From Planctomycetota bacterium (lineage in GTDB: Bacteria; Planctomycetota; UBA1135; GCA-002686595), in assembly GCA_029259675.1 (NCBI GenBank), contig JAJDES010000485.1, forward strand, positions 1 to 10,126: 10,126 bases of DNA, in the 5' to 3' direction. Shown here one piece after another: positions 1 through 6,144 of this stretch (positions are counted from its first letter, which is position 1; the number at the start of each line of letters is the position of its first letter). The position numbers were made by a program, and so were the translations under genes. The notes beneath the pieces were generated by a model, which saw only the letters and a list, made by a program, of their open reading frames with translations, had not been told where the DNA came from and searched no databases.

Positions 1-2
1 CC

Positions 3-239
3 GAGCTCTCCGCGGCCCGGACCGAGCTGAAGCTCAGCGGATCCACCGCAACCGGCCCGCTTGCCGGCGCCACTTGCCCCGAATGCAGCCTGGAGCTGAG
101 CCTGCCCGGCTTAGGATTCCCCATTCTGCCCAGGGACGCGGAAGCGCGCCGGGCCACAGCTGAGAGCTCGATGAGGGTGCGCATCCGACCCGCCCTCAAT
201 CGCTGCTCAGAACGAGACCCGGTGCAGAATCCCCGTTAG
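3..239 (+). CDS. possible C-terminal end of a truncated protein, unidentified
   Basis: A reading frame is open from the left edge to a TAG at 237-239, giving about 78 codons. About three quarters of its codons end in G or C, and the residue mix is balanced, with many Leu, Ala and Glu and a CPEC pair near the middle. This suggests coding, but I recognise no family. The opposite strand is also open here: an ATG at 184 reading leftwards, with a GAGGG about 8 nt upstream, would give the start of a divergent gene. The two frames share the same wobble positions, so base bias cannot decide between them. I slightly prefer the plus strand because its product has a more normal acidic/basic balance. Confidence 0.3.
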   Translation, partial: ELSAARTELKLSGSTATGPLAGATCPECSLELSLPGLGFPILPRDAEARRATAESSMRVRIRPALNRCSERDPVQNPR

Positions 240-767
240 CTCCCAACCATTTACAGGAGATTGGCCCCAAAAAGCGCCATTGGGCAGCCATAGCCGGCCC
301 TAGCAGTTTTTGTGCCAGTTTTCCGCTCCCTCGACCGACCTAGCCTCTGTAGGCTCCCTAACCAGGCCGGGAGCTCGACCTACGACCGCCCACACAATGT
401 GGCGACGGCCGGTAGGCGACCCGGAGAGCGGAAGCGGACCCTAAGTTTGGGTCCAGGCCCCAAAACAAAGCGTGGGCCAGCTCCGCGGTTCCGACAGAAA
501 CGCTATCCCAAGCCTGACGAGCGCCACGACTCCAATTCGGAGATCCTTCTGCTCAAACAAACTCACGTCGCAGTCGCCTTCTTTGAACGAACGACTTCGG
601 CAGCACTGACCATGGCATGGCCCGAGGGCCGCTCGCCGCGACAAACAGATCCACAACAGGACGTCTCGCGGCAAATCGCCACTCAGCGCAACAACAACAG
701 ATTCCATACCCGGGCCCAAAGAGCCCGGATGACGAAGGGGCCAAAACCGCCCCCACTTAACAACTAG
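240..767 (+). promoter_or_regulatory. gene-poor 528-base region, probable structured leader of the RNA helicase
   Basis: No convincing gene lies here. Several GC-rich inverted repeats are visible: 342-346 with 351-355; 387-394 with 398-404 (one bulged base); 436-441 with 449-454; 456-460 with 474-478; 710-715 with 723-728; and GGGG at 737-740 with the C-run at 750-754. The last two lie within 60 bases of the helicase start. A frame with a GTG start (312-767) runs through it and stops one codon before the helicase ATG, but its codon bias is weak and its product is low-complexity. By analogy with the long 5' untranslated regions of cold-shock deaD/csdA helicase genes, this may be a regulatory leader; that is inference. 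No sigma-70 promoter stands out. Confidence 0.4.
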
Positions 768-3263
768 ATGAATAACAACCGACGCCCCGGGCGGCGCGGT
801 CCGCGGTCGAGCGCCCGAACGAGGGATAACAATCCCCCCGAGGAGCTGCACCCCGTAGCCGAATTGCCTGACATTAATTCTTTCCGCGAATGGGAACTTG
901 GGGATGAGATTCAAGCGGCCATTGCCGCCATGGGCATTGAGACGCCCACCCCGATTCAAAAGCTTGCCATTGGCCCCGGCCTCGAAGGCCGCGACATCAT
1001 CGCAAAGGCCGAAACCGGCACCGGCAAAACGCTAGCCTTCGGTGCCTCCATGATTGCGCGCATGGACAACACGCGCGCCACCGTATTGGGGCTTGTGCTG
1101 TGTCCGACGCGCGAGCTGGCCCAGCAGGTTTGGGATGTACTTTCCAAACTTGGTGAGACCAAGGGCATCCAAGTGGCTTTGGTGGTCGGCGGCGACCCCA
1201 TGCACCCGCAAGTCAATGCGATTCGCAATGGAGCCCAAGTGGTTGTCGGCACGCCCGGGCGCGTGCTCGACCTCTACAAACAACGCTTTCTCTCCTTCCC
1301 CTGGACGGAGTTTGCGGTTCTTGACGAAGCCGACGAGATGCTCGAAATCGGCTTCATTGATGATGTCGTCAAGATCCTCGAATCGTGCCCCGAAGAGCGC
1401 CAAACGCTGCTCTTCTCGGCAACCTTCCCGCCCGAGCTCTTGCGCATGGCGCGCAAGCACACAAAGAATCCGGTCGAAGTCGCCACCGCTAAGGGCGTCG
1501 CTTCGGTGGACACCATCAATCACGGCAAGCTCTTTGTCGGCGACGAACGCGAGCGCCCCTACGTGCTCAAGCGTCTTCTGGCCAGTACCGACGAAGACGA
1601 TGTTGTGCTCGTATTTTGCGACCGCAGGGTCGAGGTCGAGCGCTTGATGCGCAACCTCGAACGCACTCGTTTTTCCGTAAAAGCGCTCCATGGCGGCTAC
1701 GACCAAGCTGCACGCTTTCGCGTCATGGATGCTTTCCGCGGCAAGACTGTCAAAGTCTTGGTCGCAACGGACGTGGCTTCGCGCGGACTCGACGTCAAGC
1801 ACGTCTCACACGTCGTCAACTATTCCGTTCCGCGCAGCATCACCGACTACACCCACCGTTCCGGCCGCACAGGCCGCGCCGGCCGCAAAGGCGCCGCCGT
1901 GACGCTTGTGCATTCGGGCGACGTTCGCTCGTGGAATGCGCTCGAAAAGGAAATGACCTGGGATGTGGAAGAGTGGGATCTTCAGCGAGCAGCCGCGCCG
2001 CTGCCCAAGCGCGGCCGAGTCGTCGATTCGGACGACGAAGCTTCCACGGATTCACAAACTCGATCTCGAAGCGGCCGTCGCAGCAGAGGGCGCAGCGACA
2101 ACGCCAGCGAGGAACGCAACGGCGGACGCGAGCGCACATCCCGTTCGCGTAGCCGAGAAGATCGCCCCGCGCGCTCGCGCAGCAGCGAACGCTCTGAAGA
2201 GAACGGACGCAAGCGCAGCGAGCAACCCGAGACTGCTCGCACAGAAGAAGTAGCGCGCGCTCAAGGCGGCGACAATGCGGACCAACTGGAGCGCGAAAGG
2301 CCCCGGCGCCGGCGCAGGAACCGCGATGCGTCGAGTTCGACCGACGGCTCGGAACGCACGCAGCAAAAACGCCCCGACACCAGTTCGGAGCCCGAACGCG
2401 AAGGTGAACGCAGTCGCGGTCGCGGTCGCCGCCGCAGTCAAAGTTCGGACGGCGCCGGCGACAGCCAAACGTCCCAGCGCAGAACGCGTGCGCGCAGGGA
2501 AAGCACCAATGGTCGCGAGCGCGTGAGCCTGGAAGCGAGTGGACGCGACCGCAAGCGCCAGCGCAATTCACGCGGCGAGGATGCCTGGATGCAAACTCCG
2601 GTGGATCGCCCGACTTCCTCCAGCCCGAGTGAAGCGCCGCGCGCAAAAGACCAACGCGACGATGCGGAGGAGCGCACAACTCAAAAACGCGCAAGACGCG
2701 GAGTGCGTGGATCGGGTCGCGGTGCGACCGAGCAGGATTCCAAGCAGGCCTCGGCTCGGGTTTCTTTCGACGGCAAGCCCAGCGACGGAACCGAATCACG
2801 GCAAACGGAAACGCGCGAGCGAGCTCCGCGCTCATCCAATCCGCGCGAGGGCGGTGGTGGAGTGCGTGGACGCGGCTCGAGCCGTGGCCGTGATGCCGGC
2901 CGCGGAGGTCGCGGCACCAATACCCGCGGCGCCGGATCCGATCGCGATTCGCAGCAGGGGTCCCAAACCCGCTCGAGATCCGGGCAACAAAACGAGAACT
3001 CGCCCCGAGCTGCGGCTTCATCGAGGGCTCCGCAAACCGAGGGCGGCTTCGGCAAGGGCCTAGAGCAGAGTGCAGGGTCCAAACCGAGGCGACGTTCGTC
3101 CGCGACCGGGGGCGCATCCAAAGCGCGCTCAGAAAGTCGGTCAAGTTCTCCGCCCAAAAACAGCAGGAATGAGGACAAGAGCCGAACCCGCGGAAATAAT
3201 GGTGCTGGCACCAGCCCCGAAAAATCTGACGACTCCTCCTCGGGATTCGGCAGCGGCATTTAG
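768..3263 (+). CDS. DEAD-box ATP-dependent RNA helicase with long Arg/Ser/Gly-rich tail
   Basis: An 831-residue ATP-dependent RNA helicase, expected to unwind or remodel RNA duplexes in the cytoplasm (ribosome assembly, mRNA decay, cold adaptation). All core motifs are visible: Q motif (F39 to Q64), Walker A AETGTGKT (81-88), PTRELA (113-118), TPGR (162-165), DEAD (186-189), SAT (217-219), motif V ATDVASRGLD (333-342) and HRSGRTGR (363-370). The core ends near residue 405. Instead of the DbpA-type RNA-binding domain found in DeaD, it carries about 425 residues rich in Arg, Ser, Gly, Glu and Gln, with SR dipeptides and GRG/RGG-like stretches, almost without aromatic residues. This makes it roughly twice as long as RhlE-type proteins. 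The ATG at 768 directly follows an in-frame TAG (765-767), so the start cannot lie just upstream. No Shine-Dalgarno is seen. The subfamily (DeaD, RhlE or other) cannot be fixed, so no symbol is given. Confidence 0.95.
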   Translation: MNNNRRPGRRGPRSSARTRDNNPPEELHPVAELPDINSFREWELGDEIQAAIAAMGIETPTPIQKLAIGPGLEGRDIIAKAETGTGKTLAFGASMIARMDNTRATVLGLVLCPTRELAQQVWDVLSKLGETKGIQVALVVGGDPMHPQVNAIRNGAQVVVGTPGRVLDLYKQRFLSFPWTEFAVLDEADEMLEIGFIDDVVKILESCPEERQTLLFSATFPPELLRMARKHTKNPVEVATAKGVASVDTINHGKLFVGDERERPYVLKRLLASTDEDDVVLVFCDRRVEVERLMRNLERTRFSVKALHGGYDQAARFRVMDAFRGKTVKVLVATDVASRGLDVKHVSHVVNYSVPRSITDYTHRSGRTGRAGRKGAAVTLVHSGDVRSWNALEKEMTWDVEEWDLQRAAAPLPKRGRVVDSDDEASTDSQTRSRSGRRSRGRSDNASEERNGGRERTSRSRSREDRPARSRSSERSEENGRKRSEQPETARTEEVARAQGGDNADQLERERPRRRRRNRDASSSTDGSERTQQKRPDTSSEPEREGERSRGRGRRRSQSSDGAGDSQTSQRRTRARRESTNGRERVSLEASGRDRKRQRNSRGEDAWMQTPVDRPTSSSPSEAPRAKDQRDDAEERTTQKRARRGVRGSGRGATEQDSKQASARVSFDGKPSDGTESRQTETRERAPRSSNPREGGGGVRGRGSSRGRDAGRGGRGTNTRGAGSDRDSQQGSQTRSRSGQQNENSPRAAASSRAPQTEGGFGKGLEQSAGSKPRRRSSATGGASKARSESRSSSPPKNSRNEDKSRTRGNNGAGTSPEKSDDSSSGFGSGI
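1989..3260 (+). other. low-complexity, probably disordered SR/RGG-like tail of the helicase
   Basis: This segment encodes residues 408-831 of the helicase. It is dominated by Arg, Ser, Gly, Glu, Asp, Thr and Gln, with repeated RSRS-type dipeptides (about residues 428-480) and Gly-Arg-rich stretches such as GRGSSRGRDAGRGGRG (about residues 700-715). Only a few aromatic residues are present (one W and three F), so a folded domain is unlikely. Arg-rich disordered tails of helicases generally bind RNA and can promote condensates; applying that here is inference. The frame is continuous, with no sign of a frameshift, and ends in GSGI followed by TAG. Confidence 0.8.
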
Positions 3264-3279
3264 TTCACATCCTTCTCGC

Positions 3280-3300
3280 GCGCAGCCCTTCGAGCTGCGC
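3280..3300 (+). other. GC-rich hairpin between helicase and ferredoxin genes
   Basis: GCGCAGC (3280-3286) and GCTGCGC (3294-3300) form a perfect 7-bp stem with a 7-base loop. It lies 17 bases after the helicase stop and 17 bases before the ferredoxin start. No T-run follows, so it is a poor intrinsic terminator. It could act as an mRNA processing or stability element, or hinder ribosome access to the ferredoxin start. Confidence 0.4.
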
Positions 3301-3316
3301 CAACAAGTTCGGTTCC

Positions 3317-3724
3317 ATGGGCGGCAACAACCCCTTCATCGAAAACCCAGAGGTCCAGCTTCCCAAGCAGGCCTACACCATCACCTTCCAACCGGGCGGT
3401 GAAGTCGTTCAAGTCAATCCGGAGGAGCTGCCTCTTTCGCGCGATGGCTTGGTCGGCTCGATCCTCGAGATCGCGGGTGGAAGCGGGATAGACATCGATC
3501 ATGCCTGTGGTGGAGTTTGCGCCTGCTCAACTTGCCACGTGATCATCCGCGAAGGCTTCGATACCTGCAACGAAGCCAGCGAAGACGAAGAGGACATGCT
3601 CGACAATGCTCCCGGCTTGACGATCCAATCGCGATTGGCATGCCAAGCCGTCCCCAACGGCGAGAGCAATGTGGTTGTCGAAGTCCCCTCTTGGAATCGC
3701 AACCTGGTCAGCGAAGAGCACTAG
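3317..3724 (+). CDS. fdx: ISC/adrenodoxin-type [2Fe-2S] ferredoxin
   Basis: A 135-residue soluble ferredoxin, an electron carrier with one [2Fe-2S] cluster. The ligands fit the adrenodoxin/Isc pattern: C64, C70 and C73 within ACGGVCACSTCHV, and C109 in RLACQ. The segment with EEDMLDNAPGL and the short acidic end closely resemble E. coli Fdx of the isc operon, which supplies electrons for Fe-S cluster assembly. Here the protein has about 20 extra N-terminal residues and no isc or hsc genes beside it, so it may instead serve another partner, for example an oxygenase or cytochrome P450. It follows the helicase by 53 bp on the same strand and may be co-transcribed. The ATG at 3317 is the only plausible start (the next Met is residue 94). 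There is no clear Shine-Dalgarno. C68 and C84 are additional, non-ligand cysteines. Confidence 0.9.
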   Translation: MGGNNPFIENPEVQLPKQAYTITFQPGGEVVQVNPEELPLSRDGLVGSILEIAGGSGIDIDHACGGVCACSTCHVIIREGFDTCNEASEDEEDMLDNAPGLTIQSRLACQAVPNGESNVVVEVPSWNRNLVSEEH

Positions 3725-3976
3725 CTCCGCTGGGTCACTTTCGCGGCGGGGCTTTGTCCCAGGCAGTCCCTAAATCACAGTGATCTGATTTGCCGCGCGC
3801 GCATCGCGGTGCTGGCTCAAGCGGAGCCCAAGCGAATCCCCAAACTACCGCAAGCGCTTCGCCAACCGCAGCAAAAGCGACAAGGCGCGAGCCATGGAGG
3901 CGGCGAGCAGATTGCGATCCAGAGCAACTGGAGTGCTTCGCGAACCATGGGCATGGTTGCGCCGCGCGAACCACAA
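3725..3976. other. intergenic region between convergent genes, no gene seen
   Basis: This 252-base spacer separates the ferredoxin from the oppositely oriented small membrane protein. Several frames are open through it, but none has a recognisable product or clear codon bias. Short structures are visible: GGGGC-TTT-GTCCC (3748-3760), the palindrome ATCAC-A-GTGAT (3774-3784), and AACCAT-GGGC-ATGGTT (3943-3958), the last lying just past the membrane-protein stop. None is followed by a T-run, so no firm terminator is called. Confidence 0.4.
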
Positions 3977-4192
3977 TTACTGCGGACGCTTCGCAAGCAA
4001 TCGACCAAAGGTCATGCTTCCCAACACGATGCACGCGACACCGACATAGAAGATCGTTGTACTGGGAGCCGGCATGCCGGTCTCATTGGCCCATTCGACA
4101 TGATGCTCCACGCCTTCGAACTTTGTGAAGTTCAAAGCGAAGTACCCGAGAATCATCAAGAGGGCGGCCAAAATTCGCACGATGTTTTTCAT
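3977..4192 (-). CDS. small two-helix membrane protein, unknown function
   Basis: A 71-residue protein with an ATG at 4192 and TAA at 3977-3979. Two hydrophobic segments are clear: about residues 4-22 (IVRILAALLMILGYFALNF) and about 46-63 (TIFYVGVACIVLGSMTFG). They are joined by a polar loop of about 23 residues containing a His-His pair (EHHVEW). Lys at position 2 and Arg/Lys after the second helix (RLLAKR) suggest a hairpin with both ends in the cytoplasm, by the positive-inside rule. I do not recognise a family. The gene stands alone: 143 bp separate it from the BtuF-like gene upstream and it converges on the ferredoxin. No good Shine-Dalgarno is visible. The strongly membrane-like hydropathy is the main reason to believe the gene. 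Confidence 0.65.
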   Translation of the reverse strand: MKNIVRILAALLMILGYFALNFTKFEGVEHHVEWANETGMPAPSTTIFYVGVACIVLGSMTFGRLLAKRPQ

Positions 4193-4291
4193 GGCAAGTG
4201 TCGCTCTTTTTAGGTCTTCATTGGTGAAACCTACGCCGTTTTGAAAGTTAGCTGTCTAGCGCCCCCAAAAACAAGCGCAGGCCACTCAAAA

Positions 4292-4316
4292 GCCGATTGC
4301 AGAGGCCCATGTCGGC
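4292..4316 (-). terminator. possible intrinsic terminator after the BtuF-like gene
   Basis: Read on the minus strand, GCCGA and TCGGC form a 5-bp stem with a 15-base loop, extendable by G-U pairs, immediately followed by TTTT. It begins 20 bases after the BtuF-like stop codon. The stem is short and the loop long, so the call is tentative. Confidence 0.35.
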
Positions 4317-4335
4317 CCGCAAGCAAGCCTCGCCC

Positions 4336-5094
4336 TCAATCGCCCGGTTGACGGCCCAACAACTGCGCCGCGTAGGGAACTCCGAAGCGTGTTCGCGAAC
4401 CACACCACGAAAGCAATTCGCCGTCTACGATTTGAATTTTCTTGGGGTCCAAGCCTGTGAGCTGCGCCAATTCCTCCGCGTGCCGCTGCCGAAACACAAA
4501 GGGCTCGGTACAGAGGAAAACGTGCTCAGGACCGGATTGCACCAGCTCTTCTATGGAAACCTGGGGGTAGCGCTCCGCTCGATTCGCGAACACATTGCGC
4601 CCACCGGCCAATGCAAAGAGCGAATCGACATAGGTGTCCGCGTTCACGCTCATGTAGGGCTTGCGCCAAATTAGATAAGCCCACGTTTGCGCCGCGCGCC
4701 CGCGGGCCCATGCATCCACTTTGGTGCATTGCTCTTCAATGGCTTGCACGATGTTCTCGCCCGCTTGCTCGCACCCAAGAACGGCCGCAATCGAGCCGCA
4801 CATGTGCGCGGCATCAGCAGGAGTTTTGGGCAAGCTTGTGTGCAATGCAATTCCCGCTCTCGTCAGCGCTTCGGCATCCTCAAGCCGATTCTCCTCTTCG
4901 TTGAGCAAGACCAAGTCGGGCTTCAAACTGCGAATTCGATCCAAATCGGGGTCCTTGGTGCCGCCGACTTTTGGGATATTCAAAACCTCCGGCGCCGGTC
5001 GCACGCACCACTGCGTGACGCCCACCAAGTCCTCGCCCCGGCCAAGGTCAAAGACCAGTTCCGTCAAGCTCGGGCAGAGTGAAACGATGCGCAC
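4336..5094 (-). CDS. BtuF-like cobalamin/substrate-binding protein without signal peptide
   Basis: A 252-residue protein of the helical-backbone metal receptor fold (the BtuF/FhuD-type ABC-transporter binding-protein family). It begins directly with the first strand of the fold, RIVSLCPSLTELVFDLG, followed by VGVTQWC and VGGTKDPDLDRIRSLKPDLVL, then LIWRKPYMSV near residues 140-150 and LFALAGGRNVFA. These features match proteins often annotated as cobalamin-binding. No signal peptide or lipobox precedes the domain, and a stop lies six codons upstream of the start, so it appears cytosolic. The start is GTG at 5094; homologues begin at the same place. It lies 15 nt after the hydrolase stop (5110-5112), in the same frame, so translation is probably coupled. 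No permease or ATPase gene is adjacent. The ligand (corrinoid, haem or siderophore) cannot be read from the sequence. Confidence 0.82.
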   Translation of the reverse strand: MRIVSLCPSLTELVFDLGRGEDLVGVTQWCVRPAPEVLNIPKVGGTKDPDLDRIRSLKPDLVLLNEEENRLEDAEALTRAGIALHTSLPKTPADAAHMCGSIAAVLGCEQAGENIVQAIEEQCTKVDAWARGRAAQTWAYLIWRKPYMSVNADTYVDSLFALAGGRNVFANRAERYPQVSIEELVQSGPEHVFLCTEPFVFRQRHAEELAQLTGLDPKKIQIVDGELLSWCGSRTRFGVPYAAQLLGRQPGD

Positions 5095-5109
5095 GCGAAA
5101 ATCTATGGC

Positions 5110-6021
5110 TTAGGTCGAGTGGCGCTCTTGACCCTCGACCACGTCGATCGCGTAGCGTTTGCCATCGCGTCGTATGCGCCCGAAGGGATGATCCGCGTCG
5201 TGGTAGAACAGCCCGATAAAATTCTCCTGTGCGGCTCGCTCTAGCCAATGGGAGCGGTTCTCAAATGAGCGAACGACGTCGATATCGTAGGCCATGATGA
5301 ACGCCGGCTGGATGTGATGGGTCGTCGGCACCACGTCGGCCCAAAAAATGGCCGTATCGCCGGGTGCGTCCTCATTGACGGTGATCACGCTCACACCGTC
5401 GGAGTGACCCTTGGCCAAATGCACCTTCAAACCGGGCAGCAATTCTTCATCCGCCCCATAGCCCGTGAGCAAGCCCGCGTCGCGCACGGCGGCGATGTCT
5501 TCCGTTCGATAGGAAGCGCGACGAACATGATCCGGGTTCAAGCAGACTCGGATCTCTTCCTCGGGTGCAAAATGCTTGGCCCGCGGGAACAGCGGCTTCA
5601 ATTCACCGTCGCGTTCCACCACCATCGATCCGATGTGATCAAAATGACAGTGGGAGGCAATGACATGGGTGATCTCGTCCGGCGCGAGGCCACATGCCGC
5701 CAGTGAAGATTCGAGCGTCGTGCTGCGATCGATGTGGTATATCGCTTTCCACTTGGGCTCCCAACGATCGCCGACGCCAACTTCAATAACCGCCTTCACG
5801 TCTCCGCGCTCGGCCAAGAACGGGCGCAGCGCCAAGAGGATCGTATTGTCCTCCAGGGGCGGCGTCAGCTTGCGCCAAAGATTGGCGGGAACAACGCCCC
5901 ACATGGACCCGCCGTCGAGGCGCATGAATCCATCGCTCAGGGCGGTAATGGTCCAGTCCCCCGCCTGCACCTTCCTGGGGACATAGGCGGGAGCAACAGT
6001 TGATTGAGCCTGATTGGTCAT
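5110..6021 (-). CDS. metallo-beta-lactamase-fold hydrolase
   Basis: A 303-residue MBL-fold metallohydrolase. The binuclear metal site is complete: H124, H126, D128 and H129 in SHCHFDHIG, H206 in KGHSDGVSV, D229 in FWADVVPT, and a final His at about 274 in LFYHDADHP. Length and layout (long N-terminal strand region, HxHFDH, GHS, AD) resemble the YtnP/AiiA-like group, which includes lactonases, but the substrate is not determined by these motifs. The ATG at 6021 is chosen because the longer frame to 6138 adds 39 residues of unconvincing sequence and almost reaches the divergent oxygenase start. It is the first gene of a pair with the BtuF-like protein and shares a 123 bp control region with the oxygenase. 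There is no signal peptide, so it is probably cytosolic. Confidence 0.87.
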   Translation of the reverse strand: MTNQAQSTVAPAYVPRKVQAGDWTITALSDGFMRLDGGSMWGVVPANLWRKLTPPLEDNTILLALRPFLAERGDVKAVIEVGVGDRWEPKWKAIYHIDRSTTLESSLAACGLAPDEITHVIASHCHFDHIGSMVVERDGELKPLFPRAKHFAPEEEIRVCLNPDHVRRASYRTEDIAAVRDAGLLTGYGADEELLPGLKVHLAKGHSDGVSVITVNEDAPGDTAIFWADVVPTTHHIQPAFIMAYDIDVVRSFENRSHWLERAAQENFIGLFYHDADHPFGRIRRDGKRYAIDVVEGQERHST

Positions 6022-6144
6022 GGCCCCCCGATGGTACTCCCGAGCGGGCTGCCCGCGCAGCATCCGACTCCCAAAGCGCCCACAGGCGACGCGCGCGGCC
6101 TGCGCCCCGAACACATCGCGATTGCGCGGCGCTACCATAGGACC
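6022..6144. promoter_or_regulatory. divergent control region between hydrolase and Rieske oxygenase
   Basis: These 123 bases must hold the promoters for both divergent genes. A TACCAT hexamer at 6133-6138 is a possible -10 element only 6 bases before the oxygenase ATG, which would imply an almost leaderless transcript; no matching -35 is evident. AGGA at 6139-6142 is too close to the ATG (2 bases) to be a standard Shine-Dalgarno. A short inverted repeat CCCG-AGC-GGG occurs near 6038-6048. No operator is firmly identified. Confidence 0.4.

Noticed and set aside
312..767. 151-codon plus-strand frame before the helicase as a real gene
   Set aside because: GTG start without a ribosome binding site, weak wobble bias and a product of basic low-complexity sequence. 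Kept only as a finding.
441..959. 172-codon minus-strand frame across the helicase start
   Set aside because: It overlaps the N-terminus and Q motif of the helicase and its product is unlike any family I know.
1840..3144. 434-codon minus-strand frame opposite the helicase tail
   Set aside because: It is Arg/Cys/Ala-rich low-complexity sequence mirroring the GC-rich tail codons. The plus frame carries a complete helicase continuing into it. It matches no family.
2681..3259. 192-codon minus-strand frame in the helicase tail
   Set aside because: Pro/Arg/Ser-rich shadow of the low-complexity tail.
3856..3994. three copies of GCTTCGC (3856, 3935, 3988) as a repeat array
   Set aside because: Only 7 bases long, unevenly spaced and expected by chance in GC-rich DNA; not a CRISPR or iteron array.
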